NCBI GenBank assembly: GCA_023430975.1 | Contig: JAEYYB010000071.1 | Location: forward strand, 1 to 64,000 | Direction: 5' to 3' | DNA: 64,000 bases | From: Bacillota bacterium | Lineage (GTDB): Bacteria > Bacillota > Clostridia > Acetivibrionales > DSM-2933 | Part shown: in pieces, positions 41,067-49,715 of the stretch | Layout: the number at the start of each line of letters is the position of its first letter | How positions within the stretch are numbered: the first letter of the stretch is position 1 | Program-made: the position numbers and the translations under genes | The notes under the pieces: model-generated | The model's database searches: none | Seen by the model: only the letters and a program-made list of their open reading frames with translations | What the model was told of the DNA's origin: nothing

Positions 41067-43456
41067 AGACCCATCCTTCCCAGATGAGCCTTCACCTTTT
41101 CCTCATTTTCCCTAACCTCATCCTCCAATTTCCCCAAAGTATTCTCATACCTCTCTTCTAACTCCTTTATCCTCTGAGTCAAACTCTGATTAATCCTGTC
41201 CATCTCAGAATGTACATCCTTTTCAACAACCGCCATCCATTTATCTTTCACAACCAAAACCTTGATTTCATCTTCAATAAGTTTAGGATACTTTTCATAA
41301 ACTATATTATCAAGTTCTACTTTGGTATCCTTTGCCTTCCTGTTTAGCTCTATTTCTTTATTACATAGCTCCAGATACTTTTCCAAAACCGACCTCTCAT
41401 CAAAAGCATCCTTGTCAACTTCCTTAAGTCTAGCTTGGACGCTAACCTTATTAACCTTTTCAAGTTCTGAAAAATATCCCTCATCACCGCCATGCTCTTC
41501 TTCCATCTCTGCTATCTGTGAAGTAACCCGCTCACATTCAGCTTCTAGCATCTCAATTTCCTGCTTTTCCTCACTAAAATACCTGTTAATTACCAATTCC
41601 TTTGGCACAAGATCGCAAGTCCAGCCTTTGTCAACCATCTTCTTTTGTTTATTCTCAACCAATATTCTGTAAGTTTCAGCTTTCCATCCGTCAACAGATA
41701 TCATATAACAATCATCTTGCATGATCTCATCCCAAAAATCCATCAGATGCTGATAAACATCATACTTTGAAATAAGCTTGGTTTCCTTATAATGTGCAAG
41801 TATGCTTTCAGACAATTCAAATATAACCTTTTTAGGCACCAAACCTACTTTCATACCTTTTAGCAAATCTATATGCTTGACCTTCCATTCTTTAAAATGA
41901 GCTTCCATGGCATCTGAATAAGCTTTGAACTCATTGTGCTTATAAATTGTCTTCTTTATTTCATCCTTTGCCACCTTTAAATCAAAGTACTTTTCCCTTG
42001 AACTTTTGGAAAAAAGTGCTTCCTTAAGATTGGGACATACTTCCCAGTACTCGTTCAAAGCATCAATATCATACTTTGGTATTCCACCTAAAAGATGAGC
42101 TTCAATATCCTGTAAATCCTCTAATTCCTGGCTGTCTATATATCTTGGAATATTAAGGTTATATTCATTTTTCTCTATCTCTGAAAAAGGCACCATTTTT
42201 GAATATTTATCTATTTCAATCTGATTATTAAACACATCCACGATTTTATGAATGTCCATGTGGCGAAGACGGTTTTTGTTTCCATCCTTCATAAAATCTT
42301 TACTTGCATCAATCATAAAAATTCCCTTGCGATTTACAGCGTTTTCCTTATCAAGTACTATTATACATGCCGGAATTCCAGTTCCATAGAAAAGGTTTGC
42401 TGGTAATCCAATAATGCCTTTTATATATCCCTTCCTTATAAGATTCTTTCGTATTTCCGCTTCTGCATTTCCCCTAAAAAGAACACCATGGGGTAGAATA
42501 CAGGCACCTTTGCCCTTTCCGCTCTTTAATGAACGTATTATATGCAAAAGATATGCAAAATCGCCGTTTTTAGCTGGTGGTACTCCATATTCTTTAAACC
42601 TTTCAAACTCATCATGTTCGGTATCCACCCCATTACCCCAACGTTTATCGCTGAATGGTGGATTTGCCACTACGTAATCAAAGGTCTTTAGCCTGCCGTT
42701 TGCATCCTTAAACATCGGATTTGCAAGGGTGTTTCCCTGCTTTATCTCATGCAACGGATTATCATGGAGATACATGTTCATTCTTGCCAAACCTGTTGTT
42801 GCAGAATCCTTTTCCTGTCCATAAAGCGAAATCTTAATACCAGCTTCATCTGATACTTTCAAAAGTAATGAACCGGATCCGCATGTTGGGTCATATACAG
42901 TTGTTTGAGCATTTACATTTGAAGGATTTATACCAATTATTTTGGCTATTACACGGCTTACCTCTGCCGGTGTATAAAATTGCCCCTTACTTTTACCGCT
43001 TTCTGTGGCAAAGTGACGCATCAGGTACTCATAAGCATCACCTAAAATATCATCCCCATCTGCTCTGTTCTTACTGAAATCAAGCTCTTTTCGTTCAAAT
43101 ATTGCGATCAGATTAGTAAGTCGATCTACCATTTCCTTACCGCTGCCAAGCTTGTTAACATCATTAAAATCAGGCATGTCCGACAACTGGTTCTTTTCGG
43201 CGATAGGTCCAATAATCTTTTTATTTATATCATCACCAATATTTGCAGTACCTTTAAGTGCAACCATATCCCTGAATGTAGCACCCTCAGGTATTGTAAC
43301 AGGTGAATATGGCATCCCGGCATATTTATCACTTATATATTTTACAAATAGCATTACCAGCACATAGTCCTTATACTGGCTGGCATCCATGCCACCTCTC
43401 AATTCATCACAGCTTGACCAAAGTGAACTATATAATTCAGATTTCTTAATTGCCAT
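41063..43456 (-). CDS. hsdM: type I restriction enzyme, M (adenine methyltransferase) subunit, extended form
   Basis: Makes N6-methyladenine at the sites chosen by HsdS. N-terminal HsdM bundle (residues 1-150), then SAM-binding VYDPTCGSGSLLLK (motif I at 188-200) and catalytic NPPF at 265-268. Residues beyond about 480 are extra: at 797 residues it is roughly 300 longer than E. coli-type HsdM. The extension is charged and predicted coiled coil (for example EMLEAECERVTSQIAEMEEEH, near 640). AGGAGATGAAGAA precedes the ATG. First gene of the hsdM-S-R-ygjP-HTH operon. Confidence 0.95.
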   Translation of the reverse strand: MAIKKSELYSSLWSSCDELRGGMDASQYKDYVLVMLFVKYISDKYAGMPYSPVTIPEGATFRDMVALKGTANIGDDINKKIIGPIAEKNQLSDMPDFNDVNKLGSGKEMVDRLTNLIAIFERKELDFSKNRADGDDILGDAYEYLMRHFATESGKSKGQFYTPAEVSRVIAKIIGINPSNVNAQTTVYDPTCGSGSLLLKVSDEAGIKISLYGQEKDSATTGLARMNMYLHDNPLHEIKQGNTLANPMFKDANGRLKTFDYVVANPPFSDKRWGNGVDTEHDEFERFKEYGVPPAKNGDFAYLLHIIRSLKSGKGKGACILPHGVLFRGNAEAEIRKNLIRKGYIKGIIGLPANLFYGTGIPACIIVLDKENAVNRKGIFMIDASKDFMKDGNKNRLRHMDIHKIVDVFNNQIEIDKYSKMVPFSEIEKNEYNLNIPRYIDSQELEDLQDIEAHLLGGIPKYDIDALNEYWEVCPNLKEALFSKSSREKYFDLKVAKDEIKKTIYKHNEFKAYSDAMEAHFKEWKVKHIDLLKGMKVGLVPKKVIFELSESILAHYKETKLISKYDVYQHLMDFWDEIMQDDCYMISVDGWKAETYRILVENKQKKMVDKGWTCDLVPKELVINRYFSEEKQEIEMLEAECERVTSQIAEMEEEHGGDEGYFSELEKVNKVSVQARLKEVDKDAFDERSVLEKYLELCNKEIELNRKAKDTKVELDNIVYEKYPKLIEDEIKVLVVKDKWMAVVEKDVHSEMDRINQSLTQRIKELEERYENTLGKLEDEVRENEEKVKAHLGRMGL

Positions 43457-43479
43457 TTCTTCATCTCCTATAAATTATT

Positions 43480-43511
43480 AAAGCCAGTTATATTATATAT
43501 AACCAGCTTTT
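43480..43511. promoter_or_regulatory. hairpin in the hsdM leader
   Basis: AAAGCCAGTTATAT pairs with ATATAACCAGCTTT across a 3-base loop, 24 bases upstream of hsdM. It could be an operator for the island's HTH protein or an RNA leader structure. Confidence 0.45.
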
Positions 43512-43560
43512 TAAAATAAATAGTAAAGGTGAAATTTCAACTAAAATTGTATTAACGCTT

Positions 43561-43617
43561 CAGGGGGAAGGATAAGTATACCAATGAAATTTCATGGTAT
43601 ACTTTTCCTTCCCTGAC
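43561..43617. repeat. long near-perfect hairpin beside the right inverted repeat
   Basis: CAGGGGGAAGGATAAGTATA (43561-43580) pairs with the sequence ending CTTTTCCTTCCCTG (43601-43614) around a self-complementary core TGAAATTTCA. Total stem is close to 28 bp. It overlaps the outer end of the 114-bp inverted repeat and faces both hsdM and the toxin gene. Confidence 0.7.
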
Positions 43618-43721
43618 TCTGTAGGCCTCTTTGTAAGCCACATCAAAGATACTGAAAGACTCTTATGGTATGACTGCGTAAGCCTTTCTAAAGAATGGGG
43701 GGCAAAAAGACCCCGGATTCA
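43608..43721. repeat. 114-bp inverted repeat, island right copy
   Basis: Reverse complement matches 35263-35375 at about 90%. Together the two copies enclose exactly the hsdM-S-R-ygjP-HTH operon, while the toxin pair lies outside them. The next 180 bases (43722-43905) hold no recognised element. Confidence 0.75.
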
Positions 43722-43905
43722 CTTTGACAGCGGCTTTGAAATACCTTCGTAGAAATGCATTATCAACAAAAATATTGAAAACCCCAGCAGTGGTGCAGTG
43801 TTTAAGGCTATGTGAAGATATTGTAATCTCTTGTAAATAGTGATAATATTATGTATAAAAGTAATTTGTACATTAAAACATAATTAGCAGAGGTTGGTGA
43901 ATTTT

Positions 43906-44808
43906 ATGCCTCATGGAGATGGAGCAACACCTGCAAAAAAATCCGTGCTTTTTATAGAACTGCAAAAGCTTTTTCCAGCTGCGGAAAAAAGGGCTATTGA
44001 CAATATGGCTTCTGCTGTAAATGAAAGAATTTCCAGAATGAGTGTATCCCAGAAGAAGAAAGCCTTGAAAGAAATTCTTACTGGGGTATCCGAAGAAGCT
44101 ATAGAAGATATTGCCTATTCTTTTGATGATTGGGCAGAAAAAGTTAAAAGCTTGGTAGAAAGTACAAAAACAGATGGTAATCCTGTGGTAATATATGATA
44201 TGAAAGAAATTGGGATGAGCCAAGATAAAATAGAAGAATTTACTGCAATTGTATTAGAATCGTGGTACGAAAAAGCAACAGATAATATTGATGGTCTCTC
44301 TAAAGCAAAGTTAGGACCAGCACTTGCTGTTGCATTTAATAAAAACACAGGGAAATGTTATGTAGCAAGAAATTTGATACATACAGAAATTATAACAGAT
44401 AATGATGGTAAGAAATATCCGGCTAATATAAACCTACACCCATATACAGACGAGAGATTAAATAAATTGTATGAATCCAAGGAAGAGAAAGACTATGTGG
44501 ATGAAAATGGTATTGTAAGAACAAAGAATATATTTGATTCTTATGATTTTACAAAAGGTGCAGGAACACATGCAGAATGTTTAGCTTTAAACGCTTCACT
44601 AATTGATGAACATGGCACTGATAGTAATCTGACTAAAACTGATTTGCAGTCAACAACATTACATATAGTAAAAACTAGAAGTGGAGATAAATTTGAGAGG
44701 TGCCCGCATTGTAAGTTTATTACATCTGGTTCGAATCTTTCACCTGATTACAAAAAATATGAAGATGAAGTATATAAAGAAAAATATCCAAAGTTAGTAT
44801 TTGATTGA
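43906..44808 (+). CDS. YwqJ-like predicted deaminase toxin
   Basis: 300-residue protein. The C-terminal half has the zinc-deaminase pair of motifs: THAECLALN (His222, Glu224) and FERCPHCKF (Cys256, Cys259), as in YwqJ-related nucleic-acid deaminases of the bacterial toxin superfamily. The N-terminal 130 residues are helical and basic, with no LXG/WXG region, signal peptide or membrane segment, so a secretion route is not evident. The next gene is a YwqK-like immunity candidate, which supports the toxin call. The ATG at 43906 follows GCAGAGG by 12 bases; GTG 43897 and TTG 43894 are alternatives. Target (DNA, RNA or nucleotide) is unknown. Confidence 0.72.
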   Translation: MPHGDGATPAKKSVLFIELQKLFPAAEKRAIDNMASAVNERISRMSVSQKKKALKEILTGVSEEAIEDIAYSFDDWAEKVKSLVESTKTDGNPVVIYDMKEIGMSQDKIEEFTAIVLESWYEKATDNIDGLSKAKLGPALAVAFNKNTGKCYVARNLIHTEIITDNDGKKYPANINLHPYTDERLNKLYESKEEKDYVDENGIVRTKNIFDSYDFTKGAGTHAECLALNASLIDEHGTDSNLTKTDLQSTTLHIVKTRSGDKFERCPHCKFITSGSNLSPDYKKYEDEVYKEKYPKLVFD

Positions 44809-44856
44809 TATAACTTTGATTTATTGAAATATTAATCAGAAAGGCATGTGATTTGA

Positions 44857-45300
44857 ATGAAGATTTTGACAACAAAAGAAATATTAGAAAATGGGATTAA
44901 TATTGAGGACATGGATATTATAGGAGCAACTTATCAATATATAGACCCCAAAACAAATCAACCGTATAACGGTTTAGGATACTACTTAGGAAGAAATAAT
45001 CACATACAATCTTATTGCTATTTTTCCAATGGGGTTCAACATGGCGAATGTGTTGAGTTTTATAAAAATGGGAATCCATCTGAATGGTACAATGTTGATA
45101 AAGGAATAGGTCATGGTGAGTTTAAACAATGGTATGAAGACGGTTCATTAAAGATTGAGGGATATCGTGAATCTTCTGCAGTTGTAAGATTTAAAGCCTA
45201 CGACAAAGATGGTAATTTAACTGACGAGAAATCTGGATTAACAGATCAAGAAAAGAAATTTATTAAAAGTATTACTGGAGAAGAAGCAAATGAAAAGTAA
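44857..45300 (+). CDS. YwqK-family antitoxin/immunity protein (MORN-like repeats)
   Basis: 147 residues with MORN-2-type repeats: NGVQHGECVEFYKNGNPSEW and IGHGEFKQWYEDGSLKIEGY at about 65-110, and weaker ones on either side. This matches YwqK-type antitoxins, which in Bacillus accompany the YwqJ deaminase toxin. It starts 48 bases after the deaminase stop, with AGAAAGG upstream, on the same strand, so both are probably one transcript. A rho-independent terminator follows at 45363. Confidence 0.78.
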   Translation: MKILTTKEILENGINIEDMDIIGATYQYIDPKTNQPYNGLGYYLGRNNHIQSYCYFSNGVQHGECVEFYKNGNPSEWYNVDKGIGHGEFKQWYEDGSLKIEGYRESSAVVRFKAYDKDGNLTDEKSGLTDQEKKFIKSITGEEANEK

Positions 45301-45362
45301 TAGGTAATCAACAGCTGCTTTCATTAAAGATTATCACATTAGAAATAGGATTATTTTATAAC

Positions 45363-45401
45363 TAAGCCCACAAAATACTTTTCTGTTTTATGGGCTTTTT
45401 G
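45363..45401 (+). terminator. rho-independent terminator of the toxin-antitoxin pair
   Basis: AAGCCCA pairs with TGGGCTT, extended by CAAAATA with TTTTA, followed by TTTTTGT. Confidence 0.8.
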
Positions 45402-45456
45402 TATTAGTTTTCTAGTTGCTACCCCTATATATGGGAATTGCACCCCTGATATTCTC

Positions 45457-45535
45457 TGCCAATTTCTTGGTTTATATTGCTTGTAAACATGCAAAAATTG
45501 CTGTAATATTATATTACAAGGAGTGACACCATGAA
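45457..45535. repeat. right 79-bp direct repeat of the restriction island
   Basis: Identical to 35188-35266. Here the ATGAA continues into the intact AraC frame, so this copy restores the promoter-proximal part, ribosome site and start codon of the interrupted gene. Confidence 0.9.
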
Positions 45536-46391
45536 ACTTCCAAACCAACATTTTACCTTCAGGCAGCATATGAGGACCAATGATTTTGAACTGTTCCACT
45601 ACAATGACAGCATTCCTGTTGAAGTGGATTTCCACAATCATGACTTCTATGAAATATATATGTTCCTTTCAGGAAGCGTTACATATGTTATTGAGGGAAA
45701 GTCATACAGATTAAGGCCTAAAGATATTTTGATCGTAAATAACAAGGAGCTTCATAAAGCCTTCATTGAAGAGGGAGTCCCCTATGAAAGAATTGTTATC
45801 TGGATTAACCCGGATTATATAAAAAGCCTGTGCACTGACAAAACCAACCTTTTTATAGCCTTTGACTCTACATCGGTCAATAAGTATAACCTTTTAAGGC
45901 TTAATCCCGATACTTCAGAATATATTTACAATATTGTTGAAAAGCTGGGTATTGCCTGCAGCAGCTTAGCTTTCGGAAATGATATGCTGAAAAAAGCATA
46001 TCTTTTAGAGCTGCTAATTTTCCTTAACCGAGCATTTCAAATGCCCATGGGTAAGGAAACCCAATCGGACATAATATATAACGATAAAATCAATAATATA
46101 ATACAATACATTAATGATAATCTAAACGGTGATGTCTCTCTTGAAACCCTATCTTCCCGGTTCTTTCTAAGCAAATATCATCTTCTCAGGGAATTCAAAA
46201 AAAATACCGGTTATACCGTTCACAGATATATTCAGCAAAAAAGGCTCATCATGGCCAGAGAGCTTCTAAGGCACAATAAACAGGTAACCGAAGTATGTAT
46301 TCAATGCGGCTTTGGCGACTATTCCAATTTTATAAGGGCATTTAGAAAAGAATTCGGCACCTCTCCCAAAAAGTATAGTAAAAAGCTATAG
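45531..46391 (+). CDS. AraC-family regulator of the glucuronate genes
   Basis: 286 residues: N-terminal cupin sensor (VDFHNHDFYEIYMFLSGSV and YRLRPKDILIVNNKELHKAF, residues about 30-80) and C-terminal double HTH (VSLETLSSRFFLSKYHLLREF and VCIQCGFGDYSNFIRAFRKEF). GGAG lies seven bases before the ATG, inside the 79-bp repeat. It is followed by uxuB and uxuA on the same strand. Before the island arrived it would have been divergent from kdgA with about 190 bp between, so it probably controls both arms of the pathway. Confidence 0.9.
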   Translation: MKLPNQHFTFRQHMRTNDFELFHYNDSIPVEVDFHNHDFYEIYMFLSGSVTYVIEGKSYRLRPKDILIVNNKELHKAFIEEGVPYERIVIWINPDYIKSLCTDKTNLFIAFDSTSVNKYNLLRLNPDTSEYIYNIVEKLGIACSSLAFGNDMLKKAYLLELLIFLNRAFQMPMGKETQSDIIYNDKINNIIQYINDNLNGDVSLETLSSRFFLSKYHLLREFKKNTGYTVHRYIQQKRLIMARELLRHNKQVTEVCIQCGFGDYSNFIRAFRKEFGTSPKKYSKKL

Positions 46392-46538
46392 CCTCTATTA
46401 ATAGCAATATTTGCAATATTTCCGGCAATAAAAGCAATAAAAATGGCACTTTCGTCCTTTATAATAATATTATAAAAATCAGATTAGTAGTATTCAAAAT
46501 TAATTGATTTTTATATGGAAGAAAGGTGGATCATTATT

Positions 46539-48149
46539 ATGAAACTAAATAAAAACGCAATTAAAGAATGCTCAATGTGGAAAGAAGCAAATATAGAAAT
46601 ACCAGGTTATGACATTGATGAAATGGTTTCTAAAACAAAAAAGAATCCTACCTGGGTACATTTTGGAGCCGGCAATATATTTAAAGGCTTCATCGCACCG
46701 CTTCAAGACAAGTTGTTAGGTTTAAAGAAAGCAGAAACAGGGATAATCGTTACAGAAACTTATGATGTTGAGATAATTGACAAGCTGTATGCTCCCTATG
46801 ACAACTTAAGCCTTTTAGTTCTCATGAATCCTGATGGAAGCCTCAAAAACAGCATAGTTGGAAGTATAGCTGAAAGTCTTGTAGGAGATACTTCAAGGCA
46901 AAATGACTGGCAGAGGCTAAAAGAAATATTTGAAGAGCCATCGCTTCAAATGGTCAGCTTAACCATAACCGAAAAGGGTTATGCTCTAGCAGGTGTTTCG
47001 GATGATTATTTAAATGATGTAAAACATGACATAGAAAACGGCCCCGAGCTTCCCAAGCATATAATGTCCAAAATTGCTTCATTGGTATATTCCAGATATC
47101 TAAAAGGTGAGCTGCCAATTGCTTTGGTCAGTATGGACAACTGCTCAAAAAACGGAGAAGTTCTTCAGACCTCCATCAGTACTATAGTTCAACATTGGAT
47201 AAAAAATGGTTTTGTAGATGATAAATTCCTTGATTACCTTGATAATGGTAAGAAGGTATCATTCCCATGGACAATGATTGATAAAATAACCCCAAGACCT
47301 TCGGATAAGATTAAAACAAGGTTAAGTGAAATAGGATTTGAAAGCACTGAAATAGTATGTACCGATAAAAACACATTCATAGCACCCTTTGTTAACGCTG
47401 AGATATCTCAGTACCTGGTAATTGAGGATCACTTCCCCAACGGCCGCATGCCCCTTGAATCAGCAGGTGTTCTGTTTACCGACAGACAAACAGTAAATAT
47501 GGTGGAAAAGATGAAGGTAGGAGCCTGTTTAAACCCTCTGCATACTGCACTTGCCGTATTCGGGTGCCTCTTGGGATACCAGTCAATTGCAGATGAGATG
47601 AAAAACCCACACTTAAGAAAGTTGGTTGAAAAAATCGGCTATGATGAAGGACTTCCTGTTGTAGCAAATCCCGGAATCCTTGAACCTAATGACTTTATTA
47701 AAGAGGTTATTGAAGTACGTTTCCCAAATAAGTATATACCTGATACACCTCAAAGAATTGCTACCGACACATCACAAAAAATACCTGTTAGGTTTGGTGA
47801 TACAATTAAAACATATGCTTCCAGTGATCAATTGGATGTAAACAGCCTAAAGTTTATTCCATTGGCAATTGCAGGTTGGTGCAGATATTTGATGGGTATA
47901 GATGATAATGGTGAAATAATGGAATTAAGCCCTGACCCCATGCTAAGTGAACTTAAATCACATATCGCGGGAATTAAATTTGGTGATGTGGCCTCAGTGG
48001 GTGAGCACCTTAATCCTATTTTATCAAATGAAAAAATATTCGGAATAGACCTTTACTCAACCGAATTGGGCAAAAAGGTGGAAGGATATTTCAAGGAATT
48101 GGTTTGTGAAAAACATGCGGTAAAAATGGTACTGGAAAAATACCTTTAA
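46539..48149 (+). CDS. uxuB: fructuronate reductase (D-mannonate oxidoreductase)
   Basis: NADH-dependent long-chain dehydrogenase that reduces D-fructuronate to D-mannonate. Seen: the N-terminal nucleotide-binding WVHFGAGNIFKGFIAPLQD, ITEKGYAL, VSMDNCSKNGEVL and the substrate-site KITPRPS and NPLHTALAVFGCLLGY. 536 residues, the long Firmicute form (E. coli UxuB is about 486). The ATG at 46539 has AAAGGTGG at good spacing; an ATG at 46515 would place that site inside the gene. It follows the AraC regulator and precedes uxuA. Confidence 0.9.
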   Translation: MKLNKNAIKECSMWKEANIEIPGYDIDEMVSKTKKNPTWVHFGAGNIFKGFIAPLQDKLLGLKKAETGIIVTETYDVEIIDKLYAPYDNLSLLVLMNPDGSLKNSIVGSIAESLVGDTSRQNDWQRLKEIFEEPSLQMVSLTITEKGYALAGVSDDYLNDVKHDIENGPELPKHIMSKIASLVYSRYLKGELPIALVSMDNCSKNGEVLQTSISTIVQHWIKNGFVDDKFLDYLDNGKKVSFPWTMIDKITPRPSDKIKTRLSEIGFESTEIVCTDKNTFIAPFVNAEISQYLVIEDHFPNGRMPLESAGVLFTDRQTVNMVEKMKVGACLNPLHTALAVFGCLLGYQSIADEMKNPHLRKLVEKIGYDEGLPVVANPGILEPNDFIKEVIEVRFPNKYIPDTPQRIATDTSQKIPVRFGDTIKTYASSDQLDVNSLKFIPLAIAGWCRYLMGIDDNGEIMELSPDPMLSELKSHIAGIKFGDVASVGEHLNPILSNEKIFGIDLYSTELGKKVEGYFKELVCEKHAVKMVLEKYL

Positions 48150-48188
48150 CTAAAAACATACATAACCCAAGGAGGAGGATGAAAGCTT

Positions 48189-49259
48189 ATGAAAATGACA
48201 TTCAGATGGTTTGGTGTGAATGATGACAGTATAAAACTTGAGGAAATAAGGCAGATTCCTGGAATTACAGGAGTTGTAGGAGCACTTTATGATGTTCCTG
48301 TCGGTGATGCCTGGCCTATGGAAAAAATACTGGAATTAAAAAGAACTGTAGAAAATGCTGGTCTTGAACTGGAAGTAATAGAAAGCGTTAATATTCACGA
48401 AGACATAAAACTTGGACTTCCCAGCAGAGACAAATACATAGAAAATTACAAAGAATCCATTAGGAACCTTGGAAAAGTGGGTGTTAAAGTTATCTGCTAC
48501 AATTTTATGCCTGTATTTGACTGGTTAAGATCCGAACTGGCCTGGAAGCTTCCGGACGGTTCAGAAGTACTATATTATGACAATAACATTATTAAGGATG
48601 TTGATCCAATAAAGCTGGTTGAAGATATGGCAACTAACTCAAACGGATTTTCACTTCCAGGCTGGGAACCGTACAGGCTTAAGGAGCTTAAGGATACCTT
48701 TGAAAAGTATAAGAGTGTTGATGAAGACAAACTATTCTCTAACTTGAAGTACTTCCTTGAAAACATAATTCCTGTATGCGAAGAAGTTAATGTAAAAATG
48801 GCTATTCATCCTGATGATCCGCCGTGGTCACTATTTGGACTTCCAAGAATAGTCACTAATAAGGAAAACCTTGAAAGGCTTGTTAAGCTGGTGGACAGTC
48901 CCTATAACGGCTTAACGCTTTGCAGCGGTTCTTTAGGCTCTAACCCTGAAAACAACATACCTGAGTTGATAAGATATTTTGGTAAAATGGGAAGAATTCA
49001 TTTTGGACATGTGAGAAACATAAAGTTTGTGTCGGAAAGAACCTTCCATGAAACATCCCATCTGTCATCCGACGGTTCCTTCGACATGTTTGAAATAATG
49101 ACGGCATACCACGATATAGACTTTAAAGGCTACATTCGCCCTGACCACGGAAGAATGATATGGGGAGAAAAGGCAAGACCGGGTTATGGACTCTACGACA
49201 GGGCTTTGGGTATTGCTTATCTGAACGGCATCTGGGAATCCTTAAACAAGATGGCATAA
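48189..49259 (+). CDS. uxuA: mannonate dehydratase
   Basis: Dehydrates D-mannonate to 2-keto-3-deoxygluconate. TIM-barrel metalloenzyme of 356 residues. Seen: FRWFGVNDDSIKLEEIRQIP at the start, VIESVNIHEDIKLG, CYNFMPVFDWLR, MAIHPDDPPWSLFGLPRIV, CSGSLGSNPEN, IHFGHVRNIK and YIRPDHGRMIWGE, all diagnostic. GGAGGAGG precedes the ATG. It completes the path glucuronate, fructuronate, mannonate, KDG, KDPG encoded here. Confidence 0.96.
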   Translation: MKMTFRWFGVNDDSIKLEEIRQIPGITGVVGALYDVPVGDAWPMEKILELKRTVENAGLELEVIESVNIHEDIKLGLPSRDKYIENYKESIRNLGKVGVKVICYNFMPVFDWLRSELAWKLPDGSEVLYYDNNIIKDVDPIKLVEDMATNSNGFSLPGWEPYRLKELKDTFEKYKSVDEDKLFSNLKYFLENIIPVCEEVNVKMAIHPDDPPWSLFGLPRIVTNKENLERLVKLVDSPYNGLTLCSGSLGSNPENNIPELIRYFGKMGRIHFGHVRNIKFVSERTFHETSHLSSDGSFDMFEIMTAYHDIDFKGYIRPDHGRMIWGEKARPGYGLYDRALGIAYLNGIWESLNKMA

Positions 49260-49302
49260 CCCAAGTCATAGTCCAGTATCTTTAGCTTAGGAATACTAAA
49301 AT

Positions 49303-49525
49303 TACTTCCGAATTCTACTCGGCTGGTCGTTTAGCTTCGCTAAACTGCTCGCCATGCATTCTGGGAGTTGACGAGTTAAGTCCACATATAAGAAATGCCT
49401 TAGAAATAACTTCGTATTCTAGAGGACAAAATCCCGACGATTTAACGGGGTTTTGGACGATGAGAATAAGATGTTATTTCTAATACATTACAAAGCTAAA
49501 TTTATAGCGGAAATTATATTTTAGT
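49303..49525. repeat. family C repeat interrupted by a family B repeat (nested)
   Basis: Left part 49303-49391 starts ATTACTTCCG and runs to GTTGACGAGTTAAGTCCACA. Right part resumes at about 49493 with AGCTAAATTTATAGCGGAAA. Joined, they match the family C copy at 4206 in reverse. The DNA between is a complete family B copy (49392-49490). Confidence 0.75.
49392..49490. repeat. palindromic repeat, family B copy 2
   Basis: About 99 bp with ends AAATGCCTTAGAAATAAC and GTTATTTCTAATACATT. Closely similar to the hemC-proximal copy at 16013. It is inserted in a family C element. Confidence 0.85.
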
Positions 49526-49556
49526 TATTACTTATATTGATATAATCTTATCTTAC

Positions 49557-49660
49557 ATAAGGCATGGTTGAAATATCACTTCCCATTTTGGCGTGTGTTC
49601 ACGAGTTATGTGAACACGAAAGCCAAATTATACGGTAAGTTATATTTTCAACATAACATA
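49557..49660. repeat. palindromic repeat, family D
   Basis: Outer ends GGCATGGTTGAAATAT and ATATTTTCAACAT are inverted. An inner hairpin TTTTGGCGTGTGTTCAC / GTGAACACGAAAGCCAAA lies at about 49576-49626. One end also occurs alone at 18712-18735. Confidence 0.65.
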
Positions 49661-49715
49661 AATAAATATAAATAAATATATTTATATCTATTTATAAACG
49701 AAGGGAATCATTAAT

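Noticed and set aside
35263..43721. Intact insertion sequences at the island's inverted repeats
   Set aside because: Neither 113-bp copy contains or borders a transposase frame.
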